Source of the DNA: Paenibacillus brasilensis | Lineage (GTDB): Bacteria; Bacillota; Bacilli; Paenibacillales; Paenibacillaceae | DNA length: 64,000 nucleotides | Direction: 5' to 3' | Assembly: GCF_009363115.1 (NCBI RefSeq) | Contig: NZ_CP045298.1 | Span: 806,001-870,000 of the forward strand | Shown here: positions 17,991 through 26,014 of the stretch, piece by piece | Position numbering within the stretch: position 1 is the first letter of the stretch | Layout: each line of letters starts with the position of its first letter | Program-made: the position numbers and the translations under genes | The notes under the pieces: model-generated | Databases searched by the model: none | Told to the model about the DNA's origin: nothing | Seen by the model: the letters and a program-made list of their open reading frames with translations, nothing else

Positions 17991-18453
17991 ATCCCTCTCT
18001 TTTTAAGAAGCACCCCACTTGACGGGATGAGATGGATGGCACAATTTGTTGGTTCACCACTTCACGCGCCAACGCAGACGGCGTCCAATGCGAAAGCAGG
18101 ATGCCGAAATGTTCCGGTTTCTCGCAAGCGGTCTTGATGATGTGAGCGACTTGTTCAGGCGTGAATTTGGTCGGCTTGCCGGGTCTGGCAGCATCCTGTA
18201 ACGTCGCCTTGATCGCCGATCGCAACTGCCGGGCGTTCTCTTGTTCGATGCGATCCAATTCCGGTTTGGCGGCGATCCAGCGTGCGCGCCACTTCGCGGC
18301 GGTATTGCGTTCGGTACGTCTTTCTCCAAAGGACAGCAGGATCGTAGATCGCTGGATCAAGTGCAATGGACTGTGGCTGCCGTTTCTCAAGGACTCCAGA
18401 ATCTGTTTTTGCTTTTCGGTAAAGGCTACCATGTGTTTTTCTCGTTTAGCCAT
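17941..18453 (-). CDS. IS630-family transposase, first frame (orfA)
   Basis: A 170-residue protein starting MAKREKHMVAFTEKQKQ, carrying the DNA-binding half of an IS630 transposase: helix-turn-helix segments (SPLHLIQRSTILLSF, FTPEQVAHIIKTA, HWTPSALAREVV) up to VGCFLKREGF. The homology of the family continues in another frame after the A5 run at 18000-18004. A +1 shift there would give FLKERDLKPNQSRYWLNP, which agrees with the usual family reading KEADLKPHRSRYWL. So orfA and orfB together encode one transposase. Confidence 0.8.
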   Translation of the reverse strand: MAKREKHMVAFTEKQKQILESLRNGSHSPLHLIQRSTILLSFGERRTERNTAAKWRARWIAAKPELDRIEQENARQLRSAIKATLQDAARPGKPTKFTPEQVAHIIKTACEKPEHFGILLSHWTPSALAREVVNQQIVPSISSRQVGCFLKREGFETESKPVLAESEHHG

Positions 18454-18563
18454 GTGTTGTATTCTCCCGTTCCTGTCGGATATTATTTCCAACATAACGG
18501 ATTTGTTCGATGACGTCTACCCATGCTTAAATATTAATGCCATTGTGTACTAGCCATAAAAAT

Positions 18564-21050
18564 CTAGCCCGCCCGGTTATCGTTTACCAGTAGCAAATAC
18601 TCTTCTCGGCCACTATGAATCAATACCTGCGTCACAGACCGGGTCGGGTCTATTTCAATATACCGATCTGCCTCAATATCCTTGGCATCCCAATGATTGA
18701 GCCGAACAATGTAGCCGATTCGCTGTACATTAAGGGCCACCTGAATACGCGCTACCGCACGACCATCCTCCAATTCGTGTAATTCTACATGCCCGTCCCG
18801 GCACCCAGTCCCCCATACCCATACATTCCAGCCGGAATACTGCCGATCTGCACGCTCATAGATCAATTCAATCGTGCGAAAAGAAGCAGTTTCGCCTTTT
18901 GCGATTTCCTGATCCATTTTCTTATCCGAACCTTCCGCTCCATTCTCCACCTTCCCGGTATCCTGATCCTGTTCAGTCGAAGAGGAGACTTGAGCTGGTT
19001 CCTCCTGATCATACAGCACCATCATTGACCAGCGCGAAACAGTCACACGATGGCCTGCTACTTCATATCGTATCTCGTTTCCGGCTCCATGTGCATCCAC
19101 GACGACATGCCAGCGGTCCGATTCTGCAGGCAGTAAGAGCGTTTGCTCCGTATCCGAACCGTTATAAATGACCACAATATGATTCCAGGCGTCCCCGTTA
19201 GCATGATGCCTCAGCGCAAAAGCAACCACACGTCCGCTGCTGTGCAGCACCTCCATATGCTGCTCCACCAACTCACGATGATCCATCCGGAACGCCGGGT
19301 GACTGCGCCGCAAAGCGATTAACCCTTGATAGTAGTCAAACACGGGGCGAAACCTTGCTTTGTTGGCCCAACGTATGGCATTCACCGCATCCGCGCTGCG
19401 ATAGCTGTTATGATCCCCGTATTTGGAGCGCAGCAGTTCATCACCTGCATGGATAAAAGGAATGCCCTGGGAGGTCAGCACTATGCCGTTTGCCAGTAAG
19501 GACTTTCGTACGGTTTCATCCTCCAGCAAGTCTGTTACATCCACTTCCCGATACGGATCGGCTTCAGCAACCGCTTGCTCGGCTTTTCTCCCATCTTTGG
19601 GTTTTCCCTGCTCCCATTGCGGAAAACCGCAGTACTCCCGTAAGCCTCTCACGGTTATAATTTTATCCCACAGATTGAGATTATCATGCGCTGTCACATA
19701 ATTAATGCTCTCCGAAGGGTGGGCTGTAAAATCATGAATAGCGCCAAAAGTGCCTTTAAGCACCTGTTCTTCCTGATTCCATGCTCCCGTAGCAAAGCCG
19801 CTCCCGGTACCGTCGCTATCCCCCTTAATAGCAGAGCGGTAGTTGTCGTTAAAAACGGCAAAGCCCTTGTCACGCTGCGTTCCTTTTAACGTAAGCAAAG
19901 GCTGCGGGGACTCTCCCCCCGTCCAAGGCTCACCATAGATCAGCAGATCAGGACGCACCTCAGCGCGCAGCTCTTGTGTAAGCTGTTCCACTGTTGGTGT
20001 ATCCATCAGCCCCATCAAATCAAAGCGAAAGCCGTCTATATGATATTCCTTAGCCCAATAACGCAACGAATCCTTGATATACTTGCGAACCATTGGACGT
20101 TCGGTTGCCACCTCATTACCTACACCTGACCCGTTGGTAAGCTGTCCCTGCTCATCTGTTCGGTAATAATAACCGGGTACGACAGGCTCAAACGGTCCCT
20201 TTTCCACCGAATAAGTATGGTTGTACACGACGTCCAGAATGACACCGATGCCGGCAGAATGCAAAGAATGCACCAGCTGCTTCAGCTCACGTATACGTGC
20301 CTCCGGATCAGCCGGATTTGAAGAATACGATCCCTCCGGTACATTATAGTGCTGTGGATCATAGCCCCAATTATATTCGGTTTCGAGTTCCGCCAAATCA
20401 TTCACCGTATGGAAATCAGCGACCGGGAGCAAATGAACATGTGTAATGCCCAGCTCCAGCAAATGATCCAGCCCGATGCTGTTGCCCGCTCCATCCTTTA
20501 AACCCGAATACGTGAAGGCCGCAAACCTCCCCTTTACGGCAGACAGGTCTTTTTCACTCGCATTAAAATGTCTATCCATTGAAAAATCACGTACATGAAG
20601 CTCATAGATAACGGCATCCGTGGCCCGCTCAAGTGTAGGACCCATGTCCTCTTCCCATCCGTCCGGGTTGGTTTGCGCCAAATCAATGATCACCGTACGC
20701 TGCCCGTTGGCTGACACCGCTGTCGCGTAAGGGTCAACGACATAATGAACGGTGCTGTCCGCCCACTCCAGCCTGTACATGTAATAATGGCCGTTCCAGT
20801 CGCCTTCCAGCGCTATGGACCATACACCTCGATCATCACGGCTCATCAGAAATTCCCGGCCGCCGCCATGCTCCTGAACGATCCCTTCCTGATCGTACAC
20901 CCCCGCGTCGTCATACAGCGCCACATGCACCTGCTGCGCAGTTGGCGCCCACACCTTAAACAGACTGCCCGCAGATGTATAAGTAAGCCCCAAATCATAG
21001 CCTTCATATGTGGGATATGTTGTGTGCTCAAGCTGTTTGAAATCAGACAT
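18564..21050 (-). CDS. pulA: Type I pullulanase with a C-terminal PUD (CBM41) domain
   Basis: An 828-residue GH13 debranching enzyme that hydrolyses alpha-1,6 links in pullulan and branched dextrins. A CBM48-like domain (about 15-115) is followed by the catalytic barrel with YNWGYDP, DVVYNHT, GFRFDLMGLMD (nucleophile Asp), YGEPWTGG (acid Glu) and YVTAHDNLNLWD. After the beta domain and a charged linker (about 675-720) comes a PUD-type module (YERADRQYSGWNVWVWG, about 729-828). In most pullulanases this starch-binding module is N-terminal. No signal peptide is visible, so the enzyme is probably cytoplasmic. The second IS630 copy is inserted 13 bp after the stop codon, where a terminator would be expected. 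Confidence 0.92.
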   Translation of the reverse strand: MSDFKQLEHTTYPTYEGYDLGLTYTSAGSLFKVWAPTAQQVHVALYDDAGVYDQEGIVQEHGGGREFLMSRDDRGVWSIALEGDWNGHYYMYRLEWADSTVHYVVDPYATAVSANGQRTVIIDLAQTNPDGWEEDMGPTLERATDAVIYELHVRDFSMDRHFNASEKDLSAVKGRFAAFTYSGLKDGAGNSIGLDHLLELGITHVHLLPVADFHTVNDLAELETEYNWGYDPQHYNVPEGSYSSNPADPEARIRELKQLVHSLHSAGIGVILDVVYNHTYSVEKGPFEPVVPGYYYRTDEQGQLTNGSGVGNEVATERPMVRKYIKDSLRYWAKEYHIDGFRFDLMGLMDTPTVEQLTQELRAEVRPDLLIYGEPWTGGESPQPLLTLKGTQRDKGFAVFNDNYRSAIKGDSDGTGSGFATGAWNQEEQVLKGTFGAIHDFTAHPSESINYVTAHDNLNLWDKIITVRGLREYCGFPQWEQGKPKDGRKAEQAVAEADPYREVDVTDLLEDETVRKSLLANGIVLTSQGIPFIHAGDELLRSKYGDHNSYRSADAVNAIRWANKARFRPVFDYYQGLIALRRSHPAFRMDHRELVEQHMEVLHSSGRVVAFALRHHANGDAWNHIVVIYNGSDTEQTLLLPAESDRWHVVVDAHGAGNEIRYEVAGHRVTVSRWSMMVLYDQEEPAQVSSSTEQDQDTGKVENGAEGSDKKMDQEIAKGETASFRTIELIYERADRQYSGWNVWVWGTGCRDGHVELHELEDGRAVARIQVALNVQRIGYIVRLNHWDAKDIEADRYIEIDPTRSVTQVLIHSGREEYLLLVNDNRAG

Positions 21051-21313
21051 TCCTGTTCACCACCCATTTCTGTACATCGGCTTCCGCCTCTGTTCATCCA
21101 TCATTTATGATGTTTATGACTTGTCAATATACCTCAGGCTTTAAGCAAAATTCTCACCTCATAGGCTATCAAAATATGACAAGTTTGAAAAGTCGGATGA
21201 TTTTCAATACGGATGCTGCTTCCATTTCACACGCACACTCCATTTTATGACAAAACCATGAACAGGCTACAGCATTCGCCCTCAAGGCATGGCAATATTC
21301 CCTTGATCTTATC

Positions 21314-21664
21314 TCAGGACAGTCTGCGTTTATCCATTTGAAAAATATCATCGGCAAGCCGCATGGTGGAGCTTCGGTGCGAAACAAGGACAATGGTTTT
21401 GTCCTGCTGCTGTTCCTTTAACGATTTTAAAATAATGGCTTCGTTCAGGCTGTCCGGTGGAGAGCGTCAGCGGCATAAAATCAGCTTACGAGTCACTTGT
21501 CCGGCCCATGCCTGCTCCAAAACATAGGACATGGACAACACAGCGGCTATACTTCCTAAAAGACCGATCCACTGTACCAGCACACCCCATAGGATATATT
21601 TTCGAGAATGTTCTACCAGACCGAGCAGACGGCTGTTGACCAATTTAGACCTTTTTTTCGTCAT
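21314..21664 (-). pseudogene. ABC exporter (fused permease-ATPase) with a large internal deletion
   Basis: The N-terminus (MTKKRSKLVNSRLLGLVEH, then a hydrophobic helix ILWGVLVQWIGLLGSIAAVL) is that of a fused permease-ATPase of the CydCD-like type. After about 60 residues a frame break leads to the extreme C-terminus of an ABC ATPase: LNEAIILKSLKEQQQDKTIVLVSHRSSTMRLADDIFQ, with the H-loop histidine in VLVSHR. The middle, about 450 residues including Walker A, is missing. It lies 38 bp after the DUF454 gene and was probably in its operon. Confidence 0.8.
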
Positions 21665-21702
21665 AGGGGCCGCTTCGGATGAAGATGGAGTTTTCGCCGC
21701 AG

Positions 21703-22065
21703 TTACCTCTCAGTGTTCCGATTCGGAATATAAAAAAAATAATATTTAAACAATATAACCATAGCAATAAGCGTTTTTCCCCATATCGTGGGGGTGAACA
21801 TAAATCCCGTTATAAGCATAGCTGACGCCAAACCCAATGATATGATTTTCGTAGACAATTTCAATGATCTGGTTTGGACAAAGCTTTCCAGATGCTTATG
21901 GTATAAAGAGGTGTTCGAAAACCATTGGTGAAGCCTTTCAGACCCCCGCATAAAACAAAAAGTCGCCAGTAGCAAAAACGGCGTAGTCGGCAGCAGCGGC
22001 ACCACCACGCCAATAACTCCAAGCGCCAAAAAAAGAAACCCTAAGGTAACATATATCGGTTTCAC
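21703..22065 (-). CDS. DUF454 (YbaN-like) inner membrane protein
   Basis: A 120-residue protein with about three hydrophobic helices and the family motif GVIGVVVPLLPTTPFLLLATFCFMRGSERLHQWF. The start is GTG at 22065, eight bases after GGGAGG; the frame is open further upstream, but that part crosses the Fur box and is not family-like. The biochemical function of the family is not established. A near-perfect Fur box lies about 45 bp upstream, and a broken ABC exporter gene follows, so the pair was probably an iron-responsive export module. Confidence 0.85.
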   Translation of the reverse strand: MKPIYVTLGFLFLALGVIGVVVPLLPTTPFLLLATFCFMRGSERLHQWFSNTSLYHKHLESFVQTRSLKLSTKIISLGLASAMLITGFMFTPTIWGKTLIAMVILFKYYFFYIPNRNTER

Positions 22066-22107
22066 TGTATTCCTCCCTATAGATAAAATAACAAATATCA
22101 CTTTGTG

Positions 22108-22126
22108 GATAATGATAATCATTACC
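22108..22126. promoter_or_regulatory. Fur box upstream of the DUF454 gene
   Basis: GATAATGATAATCATTACC matches 18 of 19 positions of the classical Fur consensus GATAATGATAATCATTATC. It lies 43 bp from the GTG start of the DUF454 gene and points to iron repression. Confidence 0.85.
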
Positions 22127-22154
22127 AATATAAAATATTCAGGACAGGTTGTTA

Positions 22155-22170
22155 TGTGATGTAAATCACG
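22155..22170. promoter_or_regulatory. Fnr/CRP-type palindrome upstream of the Fur box
   Basis: TGTGA-TGTAAA-TCACG matches 9 of the 10 fixed bases of TGTGA-N6-TCACA. It stands 28 bp upstream of the Fur box, in a position suited to activation. It may be chance; a perfect example of the same motif occurs at 51006-51025. Confidence 0.4.
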
Positions 22171-22173
22171 CAC

Positions 22174-22248
22174 ATGAAAAAACCTCTTGAAGCACATCGC
22201 TACAGAACACTTAGTGTTGATGTAGAATGTTTTGTCTTCAAGAGGTTT
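22174..22248 (-). terminator. Terminator of the mannitol operon
   Basis: AAACCTCTTGAAG (22180-22192) pairs with CTTCAAGAGGTTT (22236-22248), with an inner AACACTTAGTGTT hairpin. The minus-strand read ends in a run of six T. It follows the mtlD stop at 22280. Confidence 0.8.
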
Positions 22249-22279
22249 AATCAAAAACATTGCGCGTTATTCCGTTGTT

Positions 22280-23425
22280 TTATGAATTTATAATATCATA
22301 TTGCTCCAAAACCTGCCGGTGCAGCGGGTGTTCTGCGGGTATGGATGTATAACGCGTCAGCGCCACACTCAGTCCTTCGCTGCGGATCACCTGCTGAAGC
22401 TCGGCTGCCTCAGGGTCTTCCGCAATATCAAATTTACAGGCAGCAGCCATTCCTAACGCCAGATAATCCGTCGGGATGCCATACTCCTGCGCTTGCAGCG
22501 CGGGACGTACAAGGCGGTCATTAGGAGACAGCTTGCGCAGCGGTGAACGTCCGACTCGAATAACCTCGTCGGTCAGATTAGGATTGCGGAAGCGATCCAA
22601 GATTTTGGAGATGTACTTCTTATGCTCTCCTTGATCCAAACCGAAGCGCTTCACAAGCACCGCTCCTGTTTCCTCCAGTGTCCCTTGTATCGGATCAACC
22701 ACCTTATGATCCTTCATGGCCTCCTGAATCGTAGCATAACCTGCGGTATAACCAAGATAAGCCGCCACGCAATGCCCCGTATTCACCGTGAACAGCTTGC
22801 GTTCAATATAAGGCTCCAAATCCTGCACGTAAAGGATTCCTTCAATTTCGTTATGGTCAGGAGCCATTTGCGAACGATCCACAACCCACTCATAAAAAGG
22901 CTCTACCTGCACATGCAACGGGTCCTCATGATGCTGGATTGGTACAATCCGGTCTACAGCAGCATTTGGAAAATACACCGAAGCCTCTGCCTTGACACGG
23001 GTCGCCTCATCCAATAGTGCAAAAACATGCTCTTTCAGTTGGGCGCTACCCCCGATTGCATTTTCGCAGGCGATCACATGCAGCGGCTTTGCCCCCCGCT
23101 CTACCCGCCGCTTGATTCCCTCCGCGATGCCTGCTGCAATATGCTTGAGGATACTGACACCCACTGCGGTCGTTACCAGATCAGCGTGATCTACCGCATC
23201 CGCTACAGCCACTGCATCTTTGCCGTCAATCGCCGTTACATTCGTGACTGTCTCCGTATCCTTTGTATCATTGGCTAACTCTACCGTGTATTGTCTACGA
23301 CGGCGCAACTCGGATACAAGGGTATCGTTGACATCCGAAAAGACAACCTCATAGCCTGCACGCGACAGAATCAATCCGATAAAGCCGCGACCGATATTGC
23401 CTGCTCCAAAGTGAACGGCTCTCAT
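22280..23425 (-). CDS. mtlD: Mannitol-1-phosphate 5-dehydrogenase
   Basis: A 381-residue NAD-dependent polyol dehydrogenase that oxidises mannitol 1-phosphate to fructose 6-phosphate. The N-terminal NAD-binding motif is VHFGAGNIGRGF; the catalytic region carries VQVEPFYEWVVDRS and the active-site lysine and histidine in KLFTVNTGHCVAAYLGY. Length matches the family. It is the last gene of the operon, overlapping mtlF by 4 bp (ATGA). Confidence 0.97.
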   Translation of the reverse strand: MRAVHFGAGNIGRGFIGLILSRAGYEVVFSDVNDTLVSELRRRRQYTVELANDTKDTETVTNVTAIDGKDAVAVADAVDHADLVTTAVGVSILKHIAAGIAEGIKRRVERGAKPLHVIACENAIGGSAQLKEHVFALLDEATRVKAEASVYFPNAAVDRIVPIQHHEDPLHVQVEPFYEWVVDRSQMAPDHNEIEGILYVQDLEPYIERKLFTVNTGHCVAAYLGYTAGYATIQEAMKDHKVVDPIQGTLEETGAVLVKRFGLDQGEHKKYISKILDRFRNPNLTDEVIRVGRSPLRKLSPNDRLVRPALQAQEYGIPTDYLALGMAAACKFDIAEDPEAAELQQVIRSEGLSVALTRYTSIPAEHPLHRQVLEQYDIINS

Positions 23426-23856
23426 AGCTCCATCTCACTTTCAAACAGATCAATAATTTCCTGAGGACTCACCGCGTTACGAAGTTTGTCCATGTTTTCT
23501 TCCTCCGCACACACCATAGCGATACTCGTCAAAATCTCCATATGATCTCCGCCTTGTGCTGCGATGCCGATCACCATATATGCTTTTTCTTCCCCAAAAT
23601 CTACACCTTGCGGGAACTGAATGATTGAGATGCCTGTAGATTGAATTAACGTCTTGGACTCCTTCGTGCCATGTGGAATAGCCAACCCGTTCCCGACATA
23701 AGTGGACACGATCTCCTCGCGTTCAAGCATCTTGTCAATGTACTCACTTGTAATATGTCCCGCATCCAGCAGGATTTGTCCAGCCATGCGAATCGCCTCA
23801 TATTTGTCTTTGGCGGTTGCGTCCATTTTTACTTTATCTATCGTCATTATGCTCAC
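23422..23856 (-). CDS. mtlF: PTS mannitol-specific enzyme IIA
   Basis: A 144-residue phosphocarrier of the mannitol/fructose IIA family. The phosphorylated histidine is in NGLAIPHGTKESK (about residue 65). It passes phosphate from HPr to the IIB domain of MtlA. The start is GTG at 23856: GGGGAGG is correctly spaced for it, and GTGA overlaps the mtlR stop, so translation is coupled to mtlR. An ATG three codons later is spaced less well. The EIIA is a separate protein here, as in Bacillus and Staphylococcus, not fused to MtlA. Confidence 0.96.
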   Translation of the reverse strand: MSIMTIDKVKMDATAKDKYEAIRMAGQILLDAGHITSEYIDKMLEREEIVSTYVGNGLAIPHGTKESKTLIQSTGISIIQFPQGVDFGEEKAYMVIGIAAQGGDHMEILTSIAMVCAEEENMDKLRNAVSPQEIIDLFESEMEL

Positions 23857-25931
23857 GGTAGGTTCCTCCCCGTTCCTAATTTACTGTGAAAAAATTCAGC
23901 CAGCTCACTCGATATATAATTGACAATATGCTCCCGGCTACCATGCTCCAGCAGCGTAACCATGTCTTCCCGCAATAGTAATGCACTAATCTCGCTTAAT
24001 ACCTCCAAGCTCTCTCTCGGCAGCTCACGAGGTCCCAACATCAGCAGCACGCATTCTGCCTGTTCACCTGCATCCGTCAGCAGCGGCTCTGCCAGCTTAT
24101 ACAAGGTAAGCGAAGGCTGGCGAATATAGTGGCTGCGCGTATGAACTAGAGCTATGGAGGTATCAGGGATAACCTGACTGCCTTGGCGCTCTCTTTCCAT
24201 GAGTTGTGCAGCAACGGCAGAAGGCTCTGTGACATTCCCTCGTCCCGCCTCCAGCATGCATATGGCTTGTACGGTAGCCTGCATATCCATCTCTTGATTT
24301 TCAAGTGGATATACTTGAAATTGCTGTACAATGTGTACAATTTCCTCGAGACTTTTCCGTAGACCCGTAAGCCATTCCATGCCCTGGCCGGGCTCAATAG
24401 CCTGTTCCTGCTGATGATTATTGGGATGCTTGAGTGTAATATGCTGGATAAAGTTACGCAGGCGCTCACTCTCCTCCTGCGTCAGCAGCGGGCTGATCTT
24501 GAGATACCGATCCGGTTCAAGCGGCAGCTCCACTGTCGAAATGATCAGATCATAATCCTCCTTAGGAATTCGCGCCGCCTCGAACCATGAGGCTCTATCC
24601 ACGATTTTGATCTGTGGCAGCTCCTTAGCCAGTCTTGTTGCCAAAAGTCTGGATGATCCAATGCCGCTTGTGCAGACAACGATGGCCCGTACCTCCCGCC
24701 GCAACTGTCGCAATCGCCCCAGCGAAGCGCCGAAATGCATGACGAGAAATCCGATCTCTTCATCCGGTACTTCCATTTCAGTCATGTCTGCCGCTGCCCT
24801 TTTCACCGAGTCGAACAAGCTGCCGTAATCCTTGCGGATTTGCTGAAGGAGGGGGTTACGGATCGACCTGCCTTCCCTCAGACGTTTGAGTACCGGAGCC
24901 ATATGGGCAATCAGCCCTTCACGCAGAACGCGATCCTCTGCCAATGGCGTGCCTGTCTCTCCCTCCACACGACGAATCAACTCATGAACCGATTCCAGCA
25001 ATACCAGATCATCCAGCGGCAGCAGCCGGGTGGAATGATCCTCGGCATCACGGAACAGCAGCCTCAAATAAGATTGCTCCGGTTCTGGAAAGTCCATATC
25101 CAGCTCCTCTGACAATTCCGTACATATACGTTCCACCATAGCTGTGCGCAGCATGATATTCTCATCCGAATCTGTTTTCGAATACGAGAGACGATGATCC
25201 ACAACGTACCCGAGTCGCAGACGTGCCAGCGAAACACAAATTTGAATCAGCAGTTCCATATATTTGCTTTCCACCATGTTTTTCAGCCATTTATCATGGG
25301 GCTGCCAGAGGGCATTTTCCACGGTCAGCAGGTTCTCTCTACCAATCATCTCTAACAACTTGTCAGCGACATGTGTCACAGGACGAAGCTCCTCTCGGCT
25401 GGAGAACAGATCCGATTCATCCAAATATTCGAGAGCGAGCTCGGAAATCGCCCGTCTTTTGTCCGTCTCCCAGCCTGTAATCTCGACACCGTATCCACGT
25501 CTGCGCACAAGCACGAGTCCCCGTTCCCCGATCCAGCCTTGCAATTCGTCCAGATCATGGCTGACCGTAGTGACCGTGACCTTCAAATCAGCAGCCAGCG
25601 CCAGCAGCTTGATCGGCTCCGGTGTATCCAGCAGCATACAGAGAACCACGATCTTTCTTTCTTCAGCCGAATATTCGTCCGACTTCGTATGCATCAATTG
25701 CTCCCGCAGATATACAAGCTGAGTTGGGTCAGCATCCACATAGATACCGATCCCTGATTTTTTCTCCAGCTTTACCTCATGAACCGCCAGCCAATGCTCG
25801 ACTGCGCTGAGTTCCCGGTGAACCGTTCTTGTGCTGACATTGATCTGCGCGGCAATTTCCCCGGCCGTAACCTCTTTGGACTGCTCCAGCAGATACTCCA
25901 CAATGTCACGTTGTCGTTTCGTAATATTCAT
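23853..25931 (-). CDS. mtlR: MtlR-type transcriptional activator of mannitol genes (PRD, EIIB, EIIA)
   Basis: A 692-residue PTS-regulated activator. Domain order: DNA-binding winged helix (ITKRQRDIVEYLLEQ, VSTRTVHRELSAVEHW, about 1-70), a second HTH domain, two PRD domains (about 185-405, with YSKTDSDEN and IGFLVMHFGASLGRL), an EIIB-Gat-like domain with Cys in VVCTSGIGSSRLLATRL (about 420-510), and an EIIA-like domain (about 545-690, ALVHTRS). Phosphorylation by HPr and dephosphorylation through the mannitol PTS would set its activity. It lies inside the operon between mtlA and mtlF, as in Geobacillus-type clusters. Confidence 0.94.
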   Translation of the reverse strand: MNITKRQRDIVEYLLEQSKEVTAGEIAAQINVSTRTVHRELSAVEHWLAVHEVKLEKKSGIGIYVDADPTQLVYLREQLMHTKSDEYSAEERKIVVLCMLLDTPEPIKLLALAADLKVTVTTVSHDLDELQGWIGERGLVLVRRRGYGVEITGWETDKRRAISELALEYLDESDLFSSREELRPVTHVADKLLEMIGRENLLTVENALWQPHDKWLKNMVESKYMELLIQICVSLARLRLGYVVDHRLSYSKTDSDENIMLRTAMVERICTELSEELDMDFPEPEQSYLRLLFRDAEDHSTRLLPLDDLVLLESVHELIRRVEGETGTPLAEDRVLREGLIAHMAPVLKRLREGRSIRNPLLQQIRKDYGSLFDSVKRAAADMTEMEVPDEEIGFLVMHFGASLGRLRQLRREVRAIVVCTSGIGSSRLLATRLAKELPQIKIVDRASWFEAARIPKEDYDLIISTVELPLEPDRYLKISPLLTQEESERLRNFIQHITLKHPNNHQQEQAIEPGQGMEWLTGLRKSLEEIVHIVQQFQVYPLENQEMDMQATVQAICMLEAGRGNVTEPSAVAAQLMERERQGSQVIPDTSIALVHTRSHYIRQPSLTLYKLAEPLLTDAGEQAECVLLMLGPRELPRESLEVLSEISALLLREDMVTLLEHGSREHIVNYISSELAEFFHSKLGTGRNLP

Positions 25932-26014
25932 AAGCGCTACCGTTCCTTCCCAAGCTCATCCCTTCAACAGGGAATACAAACAACTGCATACAGGCGGCCT
26001 GACTATTACGGGGA

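Larger units (their letters stand above)
17198..18550 (-). mobile_element. IS630-family element, copy 2 (1353 bp)
   Basis: Terminal inverted repeats GTACACAATGGCAT and ATGCCATTGTGTAC, flanked by C-TA and TA-G (TA target duplication at 17196-17197 and 18551-18552). The reading frames lack the extra insertions seen in copy 1, so this is the better-preserved copy. It is inserted 13 bp after the pullulanase stop codon, with the transposase in the same direction as the pullulanase gene. Confidence 0.92.

Noticed and set aside
21051..21313. Gene between the pullulanase and the broken ABC exporter
   Set aside because: Short frames only, no ribosome site and no recognisable protein text.
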